The notes: generated by a model not told the origin, from the sequence alone. A stretch of 64,000 nt of DNA from Siphlonurus alternatus (GCA_949825025.1 OX463787.1:19873482-19937481); one strand, 5' to 3'. Positions 34,701 to 60,828 are shown, numbered from the stretch's first letter. Numbers and translations are program-made.

Positions 34701-37700
34701 AAATTTTCCAAGTTGATGAATGTACAGTACAAATAATTATTTTTAGTGGGAAGAGTGGCGCAGTGCACTTGACCTGGTCTCGTCAGATCACCGAAGTCAA
34801 GCAACGCCGCGCTTGGTTAATAGTTGGATGAGTGACTATTTTCAACAAAAAAACAGGTTTTCTACCCAGGGGTAAATCGTTGCGCTTTTCCACTATGTGG
34901 TTCCCCTAGCTTTGAACCATTGCACTTCCGGTTCATTTAGAAAAGCTGTAGCGTCCATCCTGGCTGAGGTTTCCACGTTTCCCTCAGCCGCAGGCAAATG
35001 CCGGGATGGATTTGCAAGGCCGTGGCCGCCCCCGTTTCGGAAGAGCCCCGCGCGAAACGCTCAAGTTAGGGTTTCGGAAGGTTCGGGGTTTCAAAGTAGA
35101 ATATAATTAGTAAATAGAAGTACCCAATTGGGTTTGATTAAAAAAAAGTGATTTTTTTTTCACATAATACAATCAACTTTTACCTCCACTAATAATGTGC
35201 GTCGGTTTCATGCAAAATAGATGTTAGAATTTGACTTTGCGACATCAAGATGGCGTCGTCGAGCCAATGGACAAGAATGGACATTTGTATATATGTGTAG
35301 TTATTTATATTATATAAGGTAACATGGATCAGCTGATCAATGTAGTTTCATTTCATAAACATGTAATCTTTAGCAGAAACAACAATTATTTTTTTAGACA
35401 GATTTTAGTGCTTAAAAGTCAGAGAGATAATTTCAAAATAATAATTCGATATGATTTTTTTTAATTATTTTTTTTTTTTTAATTTTTAGCTTAAGGCTTT
35501 TCAATGGAGAAACAAGCTAAAAATTTGTTTTAATAAAATGCTGACATTGAAGAATAATTTTATTGTTAAAATAAAAAAAATGTGGCACTTGGGTAATCTG
35601 TCTCTCAAAAGTAATTCAATATTGATATTCGTATCCTAAGGTTTACATGTTAATTAAATGAGCGTACATTGATTAGCTGATCCTTGGTACCTTCTCTTTA
35701 ACCTGCTATAAAGAAATATTGAGCTAAAATGTCTTCGCACAAAGCCATCTATTGTTTATTTATGTACTCATTTACATGATATTAATTGAATATTATTTAC
35801 AGAAAAGTTGGTTTGAGGCCAGCGATTTTTGCGTGTCACGAGGAATGAGACTTCTCAAGCTTGAAAACCAACAAGAAGACGACACAGTAGCAGCTGAGTT
35901 GAGCACAATGAACAGTAAGAAGAATATACCTCTACATTGTAATACATACTGTAGCGTAAAGGGATACAGGCCTCAAATTAAAAATTAGGCAGTCACAGAA
36001 AGTGGCTTGAGTTGACAATCAATATTTGGATTACTTTTTTACGTGCGCGATGCAGCTGCATGAGCGGATGCTGCAAAGTAATGACTTAAAAAAAAACATG
36101 GCAGCTTATGTATGGTTGTGCGTTGTGAAATCATTTTGACGTCATCAAGGACCTGCATCCTTACTTTGAAGCCCCCGCTCATGCAGCTGCATCGCGCACG
36201 TAAAAAATTATCCAAATGTTGATTGTCAACTCAAGCAACTCTCTATGACTGTCAAATTTTTAATGTGAGGCTTTTATACCTTTAATACAGTTCAACAAAT
36301 GTAGGATTAGCATTGACAGTGCAAGATTCCTGGAATTAGCAGTTTATTTTGAAACCTGAAACTTTGCAAAGGGATCTACAAAGTATAGGGTAGCGCTACG
36401 AGATTGTTAGGTTGCCTATACTTACATGATAACGGTCTGATGTTTACCTCCCCTCCCTTCCCCTACCAAAGAGCTACAGTACTCGTAAAACTATTAGAAA
36501 GATTAGAAAATTTGGCTATTTGACACTTATGATTATTTAAGAACACAAAAAGATAACTGGTGTATTCTTTATAAACTAGCAGATGATATGAATACGATAT
36601 AAATTTAATAATTTCCGTTTATAATTTCAGATTATTTTTTTTTTTTACATTTTATAATTTTTTCCAATGCTTTTACGAGTACTCTTGCTCTTCGGTCGGG
36701 GAAGTGAGGACATCAGGTCGTTATCATGTAAGCAACCCAACAATCTCGTGGCTCTACTATATTATGGATTGCAATTTATCTGAAAAATCTTACGATTTCC
36801 ACGTTCTTAATTCAGACGAAACATTTCAACTTGTAGTGTGAAACTTTCATTAATTGAACTATATAATATGATGTTGAACAATTTAAAGTGTGCTATTGGG
36901 AATACTTTTTTACATATGTGGATACATTTTAAGAATTATTTTGGTATCCTTGTGCTCAATATTTTCATATGATTGTTTAATAATAAGAATAATTCTATTA
37001 ATAATTATGTATTTTGTAAAATTATTAACAAACCACTGATTGATTCATGCAAGCACGCAAGTCGCAGCAGCCGCTGATACGACGAGAATGTCCCGTGAAT
37101 TTGGGGACCCTCCTCCCGCCCCCTTCTTGTCATATCAGCGGCTGCTGCGATTTTTGTCAATAGGAAAGATCGATAAAAATAATTGAGATTTGAGGTTCCT
37201 TACACACTAAATTTTTAGATGCTGAATTGGTTTCAGTACTTTATGTCAGTACAAAATTGCTCCAGTTTCGTCTTACATCCAGCACTTTTGACCTATAAAA
37301 CACTTAATCCAAAAGTACAAATTTGGTACTGAAAAAAGAGAGTCAATTTTTTGTACTTTTTTTTTACTCTCTTTTTTCAGTACCAAATTTGTACTTGGAA
37401 TAAGTGTTTTATAGGTTAAAAGTGCTGGATATAAGACAAAACTCGAGAAATTTTGTACTGACTGGAGCAATTTTGTACTGACATAAAGTACTGAAACCAA
37501 TTCATGTTCAGCATCTAAAAATTTAGTGTGTAAGGTGATTATGTTATTGGTTATTGGTAGCACTGACGTATCTTGACAATGTTAATTGTTGAATCTAATG
37601 ATCTGGAGTAATTTTGAACCTAGAGCTTAGCTGGTTGCTTAAGTGTCAAGATTATGAGTTTCTCTATAGGACAGATTATTTTTTATGTCTTTAATTAAAT

Positions 37701-38282
37701 AAAATTATTTTTTAACACTTTCTAAAAAAGAATAAGAATTTTTTTTTAAATTTTAAAAAATATTATTATTTACTTACAGGCTTAGAAACTTAATCTGTCC
37801 GCTAGAGAAACTCATAATCTTGACATTTCTGCAAACAGCTAAGCTCTAGGTTCAAAATTACTACACATCATTAGATTCAAAAATTAACATTGTGAAGATA
37901 CGTCAGTGCTACCAACTACCGGTGCTACACTCAATCACCCTAATTCAACGTTTTAGGCCAACATGCCAATATACAAACACACAAACACATTAAATTTCTT
38001 TTTCCAGTTCCCTCAACAGCATCCCTGTGGTTCTCCCCTAATGAGCTAGGAATGCAGGACGTTTGGATTAACGCCGGCTGGAATAGTGCTGCCATCTACT
38101 TGAAATGGGCGGAAGGAGAACCAAGTGTTGGAAGCAGCGACTCTGAACATTGTGCAGCGTTAAGACTCAGTAACATGAATTTGCTGACTTTGGACTTGAA
38201 CTGTACGTCAAAACAAATGGGATTTATTTGTGAAATGACGGACCCATGTGCAAATGTATTGACTTCACTAAGTGGTTCTTAA
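25754..38282 (+). CDS. C-type-lectin-like protein with Cys-rich coiled coil (CTL gene 2)
   Basis: Exons: first Met exon uncertain (candidate 25754-25756); then 26775-26810, 28267-28313, 29285-29831, 30146-31372, 32993-33026, 34270-34337, 35803-35914, 38008-38282. All junctions are GT-AG and stay in frame, about 782 residues. Order: VFTIALVLIIGQ signal core; a basic Lys/Pro/Ser-rich stretch of about 195 residues; 409 residues of coiled coil with many Cys and N-glycosylation sequons; VNVNCSNQ; then a C-type lectin domain (SWFEASDFCVSRG, WAEGEPS, EHCAAL, FICEMTDPC). The last four exons match genes 1 and 3 in phase and nearly in length (34, 68, 112, 275 nt), so the coiled-coil part replaces only their short linker exons. 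EPS and the absence of WND make canonical sugar binding doubtful. It is probably secreted and disulfide-linked. Confidence 0.85.
26157..26541. mobile_element. MITE family D, copy D3
   Basis: TAAGGTAGCACGGATCAGCT then GATCGATATAGTCC at the left, TCCGATCAACTGATCTGTGT then TACCTTA at the right. Inner arms TTAACATGTAAACTTTAG and inverse. Confidence 0.7.
26650..26755. mobile_element. Half of a D2-type MITE beside the gene 2 signal exon
   Basis: AAGGTAACACGCCCAATGTT and AAAATGTTCTCCTTTACATC match the left arm of D2 (14335 onward). It ends about 20 bases before the signal-peptide exon, so part of the polypyrimidine region may be transposon-derived. Confidence 0.5.
26775..26810 (+). CDS. CTL gene 2 signal-peptide exon
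   Basis: Acceptor ATTTTTTTCAG and donor CAG|GTAAGT (both consensus). 36 nt, phase 0, coding VFTIALVLIIGQ, a hydrophobic segment equivalent to the signal exons of genes 1 and 3. Confidence 0.8.
26852..27345. mobile_element. Family V element (V2) split by family E MITE E1
   Basis: CATAGCATTACCAAAGGGGA then GGCGACCCG|TTAA, the E1 insertion, TTAA| then AAATATATTGCCCCAAAAAA and ACCACTGAGCATTGTATTT-type sequence. The two flanks match V1 (28767-29241) on either side of its own insertion. Confidence 0.6.
26891..27238. mobile_element. Family E MITE, copy E1
   Basis: TTAA|AGGCATACAGGCCTC...GAGGCATGTATCCCT|TTAA. The interior has three TGACGTCA sites (27029, 27050, 27095) and inverted CACGCGTGATGCATCCGTGC / TGCACCACGCGCATG segments. 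Confidence 0.8.
27374..27535. mobile_element. MITE family C, copy 3
   Basis: CTACCATAATTTCATTGCAT then TAATGACCTATCTGC and TATTTCAGGTGAGAG, with inverted arm CTCTCACCTGAAATAGCAGA then TAGCTCATTATTCCG. Confidence 0.75.
27871..28258. mobile_element. MITE family D, copy D4, next to an acceptor
   Basis: TTAA|GGCAAAGATATCACGGAT...CAGCTGATCCGTGTTATTTC then TACC|TTAA. Its right end lies 8-10 bases before exon 28267, so the branch/pyrimidine region used by that exon is within the MITE. Confidence 0.75.
28267..28313 (+). CDS. CTL gene 2 exon after signal peptide
   Basis: Acceptor TAATGTTTTAG, donor AAG|GTAATA. 47 nt, coding VDSYAKHNEGKRNRL plus two bases; the split codon AG|A gives Arg with the next exon. 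The tract before AG is short and partly contributed by MITE D4. Confidence 0.65.
28425..28560. mobile_element. Half copy of foldback P
   Basis: CACGTCGAAAAAAAACACCT, TTTATTTGTACTGCATTATG and TATGACGTCATTGAACT match one arm of the element at 10650-11103; the other arm is absent. Confidence 0.6.
28767..29241. mobile_element. Family V MITE (V1) containing family D MITE D5
   Basis: Outer ends TTAACACTAGCAGTACCAA and GTGCTAGTGTTAA are inverted. Inside, ATCTT|TTAA is followed by D5 (28818-29078) and CC|TTAA. Beyond it the V sequence resumes with AGTGCCCCAAAAATTCTGAT. Confidence 0.7.
28818..29078. mobile_element. MITE family D, copy D5, nested
   Basis: TTAA|GGGTACACGAAACAGCTGAT...AATCAGCTGTTTCGTGTTAT then CTTACCC|TTAA. 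Confidence 0.75.
29285..29831 (+). CDS. CTL gene 2 basic Lys/Pro-rich exon
   Basis: Acceptor AATTTCAG, donor AAG|GTATTA. 547 nt coding a very basic, low-aromatic region: KAPKISIPLSPKKHPSN, then two related blocks, NKFRAIMTSTLKIRDNSK and DKFQAKMEPDKKTRDIIK. It ends in an Ala/Asn-rich stretch before TTFLIK. It could be a flexible or polyanion-binding linker (inference). The frame runs from the previous exon through Arg. The reverse-strand frame is a shadow. Confidence 0.75.
29870..30065. mobile_element. Decayed MITE family A fragment
   Basis: GGGTGCAAATTTTTGCCAGT then CTGATTTTTTTCAGATTTTTAG and a remnant of the second arm around CTTTCAATATTTATTG. Located in the intron between the basic and coiled-coil exons. 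Confidence 0.55.
30146..31372 (+). CDS. CTL gene 2 Cys-rich coiled-coil exon (409 codons)
   Basis: Acceptor TTTCTTTACAG, donor TTG|GTGAGT; phase 0 at both ends, so the exon is a self-contained module. The start (LKSCNKKLESKIEELEKRL) and later heptads (KILELERKLIKMEEENEEI) are classic coiled coil. From about residue 90 of the exon Cys residues recur regularly (SKLCCSKF, LLQCKIERD, DHCNFK, SCDCDD, LACKQEISECN, CIKTCNSLCKY, NCSNYLANC). Sequons such as NAS, NKT, NYT, NAT, NCS and NWT are frequent, which fits the secretory pathway. The open frame continues into the adjacent MITE, but the consensus donor and the downstream paralogous exons argue for splicing at 31372. Confidence 0.85.
31380..32119. 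mobile_element. 740-bp long-arm foldback MITE at a splice donor
   Basis: Arms of more than 300 bp from GACCTTATGAACCTTTTCAC to its complement. They share CACGGTTAGCTTTGCTTCAG, AGCACCTGTGACGTCACTCA and ATTCAGCGGCGACAATATAG. It begins about 7 bases after the GT of the coiled-coil exon donor. Confidence 0.8.
32138..32247. mobile_element. MITE family A, left-arm fragment
   Basis: TATTGCAGAAATTAAAGTTA then TGCTACTCTGATTTTTTCAG, truncated before the second arm. Confidence 0.55.
32248..32570. repeat. Interspersed retroelement-tail repeat
   Basis: ATAATAATAATAATATATTT then AACTGGTTGTACAAAAAACA and GGATCACGTCAGTATATAAC; same family as 925-1250 and 60125-60250. Orientation relative to the (TAA)n suggests a minus-strand insertion. 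Confidence 0.45.
32578..32825. repeat. Family L repeat, inverted copy
   Basis: AAATTTCATCTTTTATTTTC, ATTTTAGAGGAAAAAAGACG, GAAGAGGAAATAAGATGTGT and TAGACGTGTAAAGGATGAGT are the reverse complement of the copies at 8741 and 9160. Confidence 0.6.
33757..34224. mobile_element. 468-bp foldback MITE
   Basis: GTACAGTCTTGTACAAATCT at the left and GAATTGTTCAGGACTGTAC at the right are inverted. The arms share AACGAAGGAAATCC, ATTGTCATCTCAAGTGACA and GACAGGCAGCAACAATTGAT. Ends 45 bases before CTL gene 2 exon 34270. The two short frames starting MSGFPSF are the same arm on opposite strands. Confidence 0.75.
34508..34585. mobile_element. Family V fragment
   Basis: C-run then AACATTTTTGATAAAGCGTG and TATATAATGCTAGGGCT resemble the right end of V1 (TTGGTAAAGCATGTGTC...GTGCTAGTGTT). 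Confidence 0.4.
34751..35148 (+). mobile_element. 5S rRNA-derived SINE, copy 4 (most complete)
   Basis: AGTGGCGCAGTGCACTTGAC then CTGGTCTCGTCAGATCACCG, AAGTCAAGCAACGCCGCGC and TTGGATGAGTGACTATTTTC form the 5S-like head. A body of about 240 bp ends CCAATTGGGTTTGATTAAAA. Lies in a CTL gene 2 intron. Confidence 0.85.
35315..35701. mobile_element. MITE family D, copy D6
   Basis: TAAGGTAACATGGATCAGCT then GATCAATGTAGT, with right arm TGATTAGCTGATCCTTGGTA then CCTTCTCTTTAA. Confidence 0.65.
35803..35914 (+). CDS. CTL gene 2 lectin exon (112 nt)
   Basis: Acceptor TATTATTTACAG, donor ACA|GTAAGA. Codes KSWFEASDFCVSRGMRLLKL then ENQQEDDTVAAEL. It is the same length and phase as the 112-nt exons of genes 1 and 3. 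Confidence 0.9.
35957..36286. mobile_element. Family E MITE, copy E2
   Basis: TAA|AGGGATACAGGCCTC...GAGGCTTTTATACCT|TTAA, with inner GCGATGCAGCTGCATGAGCG and its inverse. One TGACGTCA at 36138. Confidence 0.75.
36386..36770. mobile_element. Hairpin MITE
   Basis: TACGAGATTGTTAGGTTGCC, ACATGATAACGGTCTGATGT and AGTACTCGTAAAA have inverted partners TTTTACGAGTACT, ACATCAGGTCGTTATCATGT and CAACCCAACAATCTCGTGG. Confidence 0.7.
37201..37532. mobile_element. MITE family G, copy 2
   Basis: ACACACTAAATTTTTAGATG...CATCTAAAAATTTAGTGTGT. The near-complete palindrome is longer than copy 1, extended by inner arms GGTACTGAAAAAAGAGAGT and ACTCTCTTTTTTCAGTACC. Confidence 0.85.
37554..37914. mobile_element. 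Long-arm foldback MITE
   Basis: GGTAGCACTGACGTATCTTG, ATCTAATGATCTGGAGTAAT and TCAAGATTATGAGTTTCTCT pair with their complements at 37780-37914. Ends about 90 bases before the last exon of CTL gene 2. Confidence 0.75.
38008..38282 (+). CDS. CTL gene 2 terminal lectin exon
   Basis: Acceptor TTTCTTTTTCCAG. Reads ASLWFSPNELGMQDVWINAG, AIYLKWAEGEPSVGSSDSEH, CAALRLSNMNLLTLDLNC, QMGFICEMTDPC, then a short tail to TAA. WAEGEPS, C.AL, LNC and FICE are typical C-type lectin positions. There is Ser at the third position of the EPN-type motif and no WND. Confidence 0.92.
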
Positions 38283-38402
38283 GATATTGTTTCATCATAT
38301 CGACGCGGTAGTGAAGAAAATATCCATTGGTAATCTGCAAAAAATATCATATATCCATTGACAAACTGGAAAAAAAATGAAATGGAGTTAAGATATTTTT
38401 TT

Positions 38403-38641
38403 CAGGTCAATGTCGGATTCATATGGCAATTTGCAGCCTGCGACGTAAAGCGATCGAAAAATGCGCACTTGCTGTACATCCATTTTGGTGGCCATATTTG
38501 GTGCTTAAAAAAAAGAGCATCAAAATTTAGTGCGATATTCGCCGCCACAATGGTGAATTCGCTTCCGCATAGGATTTCACAGCTTTTGTGACAAACTTGC
38601 GTCGCATTGCCATTGTCACCAGCATCTGAATCCATCTTAAA
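38403..38641. mobile_element. Family M MITE, decayed copy M2
   Basis: GTCGGATTCATATGGCAATT, GCGCACTTGCTGTACATCCA, GGATTTCACAGC and ATCTGAATCCATC|TTAA follow M1 (12336-12697) in order. In the 3' flank of gene 2. Confidence 0.65.
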
Positions 38642-38742
38642 AATGGAGTTAAGATAATTTTTTTTCAGCTTACCAATGGATTTAGGATTATTTCCTCTAA
38701 CACATCGGTATCATCTCTCGTCTGCCTTCAATGGTCTTGTTG

Positions 38743-39230
38743 CATTAATGAGTTATCTGTTTTTACAAGTAAGCATAATGAGCTTCATAATATTAAGCTT
38801 ATAATAGACAATAATGGTTACATTTTTTTATATCATAATTAAAAAATAAACATTAAAATATGCCTTTCTGAATTCTTTTAGATTTTTGGAGCAAGGGAAC
38901 TAATTTACAAAAATATATATTTAAAATATCTGAATCAGGGTGGTACACCTGATAGGAAAACTGTGACGTCATTTCGTCGTGCTGTGATTGGTTACTGACG
39001 ACGTCACGGTTGTCTCATCAGTTTTTATCCCCCTAATTCAGATATTATAATTTTTTAATGAGTTTCGGCACTCCAAAAAATCTGAAAAAAATCAGAAAAG
39101 CACAATTTTATTTATATTTTTCTAATTCAGAAATAAAAAAATGCAACCATTATTGTCTATTTCGCTCACCTGAATTAGCTCAATACTGCAACCAAATCAT
39201 GGTAGGCAGCTAGCTCATTATTGCAGACGA
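38743..39230. mobile_element. Family C MITE containing a CRE-type palindrome
   Basis: TTGCATTAATGAGTTATCTG at the left and GCTAGCTCATTATTGCAG at the right. The inside contains an A-like inverted pair (ATTCTTTTAGATTTTTGGAG / CTCCAAAAAATCTGAAAAAA) around ACTGTGACGTCATTTCG and ACGACGTCACGG. Confidence 0.55.
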
Positions 39231-39364
39231 AGCACGATAAATTCCTTGATAATTCTTTTTGTTATTATCTTGTTGTAATATTGTTGTTGTATTTATATTA
39301 AAATGTTATAAATAAATGTTAAATAAACAAGGTTCATTTATTACGTCCACAAGAAACGATTCAC

Positions 39365-39500
39365 TCTAGCAATACCGGAAATAAGAGACGGGTCGAAATA
39401 GCAATTATAATATTACAGTGAAATAAATTGTGGAATCCTGATGCGAAAATTCTGAAAAAAAATCGTAATTGTAATCGAGGTTTGCTCAAATCGCTAGGGG
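39365..39500. mobile_element. Family V fragment
   Basis: CTCTAGCAATACCGGAAATA then GGGTCGAAAT and GATGCGAAAATTCTGAAAAA resemble V1 left to centre. Confidence 0.35.
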
Positions 39501-39559
39501 GCACAGTTTTTTACAATCAGAGCAAGCGATGCTTAGTTAAAGGATTAATTGATTTTACC

Positions 39560-39635
39560 AAATTCAAGAAGATTCTATACTAATTTTTTATTAGGATAAA
39601 GGAAGAATTAAATATAATACAGTAAAAATATTTAC

Positions 39636-39675
<40 letters not shown>

Positions 39676-40361
39676 TAATAATAATGAAAATAAACTAGTA
39701 AAATATTTATTTTTTGCTTTCATGCAAGTATTTTCCTGCATTGTTTATAAAAACAAATATCTGACTTTTCTGAATTACTTAACTGCAGATATTAAATGCT
39801 TTGTTTTGTTTTTTACGTTTCAGAGGAAATTTAATATTTTCCTCCGTCTTTATTTTTTTTCGAAAAAATTAAGAGATATGCTAAGGATAATAAGAAATTA
39901 AAACACTTGTGTTTTGCAATGTATTTATTATATTATATCAGCAAGAATTAGTTTTATAATTTTATTGCCAATTAAATTAGGTGCACGTTAAAGTAATATA
40001 ATAAAAATGTAGCTTATTATATATTATGTCTAATCATTCAGATTCAGATTAGTTCATACTAATTTAATAATTAATGTAAAAATGGTCAATTTTAGTTACA
40101 ATAATAAGTATAAATTTGTTGTGCAAATTTAATTTTCATACAATAATTTTAATATCCAACTAATTAAAAATAAATGTGAAATACAGTGTAAGAGAATAAA
40201 ATAATTTTAGCCGTACATAAGAATTGAGAGATCCAGCATTATTCGCGGTCGTATTTGATGTATTATCGTGTAAAAATGTAAAGCAATTGTATACTAAATT
40301 TTTGGTTGCCTATTTTTTTCTATATTTCATAAAATAAGATGTAAAATATTGATTCAAATGT
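39560..40361. other. AT-rich intergenic between genes 2 and 3
   Basis: Contains (TTA)n at 39643-39675. No exon-like or repeat-bounded segment was recognised. Confidence 0.5.
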
Positions 40362-41293
40362 ATTTTTACCAGGGAGTGCACCCGGATCCGGATCCCAGAT
40401 CCGCTTCAGATCCCCTTTTTAGACGAGGGGATCCGGGTCCGGATCTAACTGACCCGCTTTTTTCAAGAGGGGATCTGGATCCGTTTTTCAGATCCCCTTT
40501 TTTTTTTAAAGGGGATCCGGTTCCGGATCTCAGATCCGGCTTAAAAAAAAGTCATCCAGATCCGGACCCGGATCAAGATCCCGTTTTTAAAGAAATATAC
40601 AAAAATATCAACAAACGGTATAAAAATTTATATGAAGTTAAAAAAAATGTGGTTTTATTGGAGACATGGAGCAAAATAAATTTAGGAAACTTAAAATTTA
40701 CTTACATACTTAATGTTTTTAGTGTTTTAAAACTTTTATAAAGTCCAAAGTTCCAAGTTTTAAATGTGAAAGGAACTGTACATTAAAATTACATGATACT
40801 TCATAACTCGCATGATAATACAGTATTCATATAATTACAGTCTGGTTTTTATAATAGTTATAACAGTCACTACGTTCACATGACGGTGTTTAATGCGTAT
40901 TCGTTGACGACGGATAATGTTATTCTTATGAGGCGTCGTCAACGAATACGCATTTAACACCGTCATGTGAACGTACTGACAGTGTTACATTTAAATTTAA
41001 TATGTATAGCTGTAACATCTATACGGCTATACGCAAAATATTGTACTAATTGTACGTACATTTGCCGCGGAAAAAAGATAAATTAAAAAGTAAAAAAAAA
41101 AAAAAACGGATCCGGATCCGGGGTTCCCGATCCCTTTTATTGATGAACAGGATTCGGTTCCGGATCTCAGATCCCCACTTTTCTTCAAGGGGATCTAGAT
41201 CCCGAATTTAGAACCGCTGGAAAAAAATCGGATCCGGGTACCCGGATCCGGATCCGCTCAAAAAGATGACCGGGTCCACTCCCTGATTTTTAC
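40362..41293. mobile_element. Non-autonomous hAT transposon 1, with 8-bp TSD
   Basis: Element 40370-41285, ends CAGGGAGTGCACCCGGATCC and GGTCCACTCCCTG, with exact 8-bp duplications ATTTTTAC at 40362-40369 and 41286-41293. CAGGG ends and 8-bp duplication are diagnostic of hAT. Subterminal regions are packed with GATCC/GGATC repeats on both sides; the middle is AT-rich and encodes no transposase. A 130-codon Asp/Pro-rich frame reads through the repeats and is spurious. Confidence 0.9.
40860..40988. mobile_element. 127-bp hairpin MITE nested in hAT 1
   Basis: CACTACGTTCACATGACGGT then GTTTAATGCGTATTCGTTGA CGACG and its complement CGTCGTCAACGAATACGCAT TTAACACCGTCATGTGAACG. Confidence 0.8.
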
Positions 41294-41664
41294 CAATAAT
41301 GTTATATAACTTCATGGACAAAAGATATGATTATATCCAATCATACAGCAAAAATGACCCAACTTTTGTGTTTTTTTTTTTTTAATTTTACTTTTGTTGC
41401 AGAAAAAAATTTAATTCAAAGAGAAATTTCACTTTAAAAAAATGCAATTTCCTTAATTTTTGTCACTTAATAAGTTGTTTTACTGAAGCGTATAGAGCAA
41501 TAATTTATATGCTTAAAAAATAAATAAAAAATAAAATTATCCTAGTTTGAAATTTTTTGTCTTTGAAATCAATTTCAACTAACTAGGAAACCTTTAATTT
41601 GAAATATCGAATTATAAAATATTTAAAGAAATTAGCAATGAAAATTTTAATACTTTCAGAGAAT

Positions 41665-59158
<17,494 letters not shown>

Positions 59159-59161
<3 letters not shown>

Positions 59162-59241
59162 GGTTGTTTTGCAGCAGTCAGAAACTTTAAGACAAAACTG
59201 TGGGATGTGTCACAACATCAAGGCTCAACGATGTCTATATA
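59159..59241 (-). promoter_or_regulatory. CTL gene 3 distal promoter and Met exon
   Basis: Minus strand: TATATAGACATCGTTGA (TATA at 59234-59241), leader ACACATCCCACAGTTTTGTC, then ATG|GTACGT with ATG at 59159-59161. TATA-to-ATG distance is 73 bases, against 75 for the proximal unit. It is a duplicated first exon that would give the same protein. Confidence 0.65.
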
Positions 59242-59459
59242 CTCATGCATGAACTATGTAATAAGTTTGTTTCAAAACAAGCAACTAGCAACATTATTTT
59301 CTTGTATAATAAATATCATTTTTCTTAAAAGGTAATGTGATTGATGCTATTTCAAAGATATGAAACAGAGCACCTGAAAATACATGTATATGTTTGACAT
59401 TGAGTAATTATATTACTGATTATTTGAGGTCATGACTCATGACATTATGTTGCGAATAA

Positions 59460-60828
59460 CTATTGTATAGGGCTGTGAAATCGATCTCGAGATTCGAGAC
59501 GGATCGAGCCAAAATTTTCGGGATCTCGATTTTATTGTGTACCGAAAACCGAGTTTTTCGAGTTTTGAGCCGAAATCGAGCTTTTCGACATTCGAGCCGA
59601 AATCGAAATTCTCGAGATTCGAACCAAATCCGAGCATTTCGAGTATTAGGCCGTTGCTTGAAATGTTAATTTATTTTTACTATGTAAATTCAGAAAAAAT
59701 ATATTTTATATACTTAATTACTATTATACGCTATAGGTACTGCACATTTTTCACTTAATGGAAGTTTTAGTTGAAAATTCTCTTCCACTTATATGTTATT
59801 TAACTTGTGTTGTGGGGTTGTTGACCTAGTAAAAATACTACCTGGAGGGTCCAACACCGATGGACAGACACGCAGGGAGGAAGTAGCGGTATTTAAGCTT
59901 GACTGGTATTTAAAAATGTAAATAAAGAGCTTTGCTTTAAAATTTTTATTCAATACAAAAATAAACGCGTCCCTTAATTTTCTGCCAATGTTAAGTTCTT
60001 TCTTGGAAATCCTTTATCACACTGCGATTGACACATGCAAGGACATAAGCAGGTAAAAGGATCAAAAAGTTTAGCATTAGAATGAGGTATTTATAATAAT
60101 AATAATGATAATAATTAATAATAATTTTTTTTTTAAATAATAATAATAATAATTTTATTTCGAAAGCAAAGGTTGTACAAGACAACATACAACATGATGT
60201 ATATAAAAAATATACATCAACATATATTTTTTTATCTCGACTAATTCTTAAAACTTCTTCACACGACTTAGTTATAACAATACTGTGTTTAACTTTGAAT
60301 GCTTCAATGTTTACGCTAATAGCAGAACTAATATAGCATCGCTAACATATTGGAAAAAAAAAAAAAATAAAAAATTTAAGAATAAAATTGTTTGACTATG
60401 AAGTAGGCGTTATTCAGAGGGTTTAATATAGTTAATTCAATTGACAATTCATAACTTAAGGTCCTCAATTAAACAGAAAAAAAAAATCTTGTAGTTCCGC
60501 TGTGTTTTTTTTCTACTAATTAAATTATAGCACACACAAAACTAAAGAGAACGAAAATTAATTTAAAAACATTTCTCCTTAGTTTGTTATGATGTTATGA
60601 TTAATTTGCGTATTTATGGATTCTATCAAGATTATTGCACAGTTATCTCTAAAGCAAAAAAATAATATTTTCGAGCTTTGACTCGATTTTGAGCCATTTC
60701 AAGATTTGGCTCGATTTTCGAGCCTGGCTCGATTTTCAAGCTGTGGCTCGAAATATCGGGTTTTGAGCCAACTCGAGCTTTTTTTTTCGAGATCAAGCTG
60801 AAAATTTTTCGAGTTTTCTACAGCCCTA
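59460..60828. mobile_element. hAT-like non-autonomous element 3
   Basis: Ends TAGGGCTGTGAAATCGATCT (59468) and GAGTTTTCTACAGCCCTA (60828). Subterminal regions are full of CTCGA/TCGAG words (GAGCCGAAATCGAG, TTTCGAGCC). Preceded by CTATTGTA. The matching right duplication is interrupted by MITE A7 (CTAT ... ATTGTA). No transposase. An interior block at 60125-60250 is the retroelement tail seen at 925 and 32248. Confidence 0.8.
60125..60250. repeat. Retroelement-tail repeat nested in hAT 3
   Basis: (AAT)n followed by TTTATTTCGAAAGCAAAGGT then TGTACAAGACAACATACAAC, related to 925-1250 and 32248-32570. Confidence 0.45.

Noticed and set aside
40349..40741. Asp/Pro-rich 130-codon open frame
   Set aside because: It reads through GGATCC repeats at the end of a non-autonomous hAT and has no domain or splice support.
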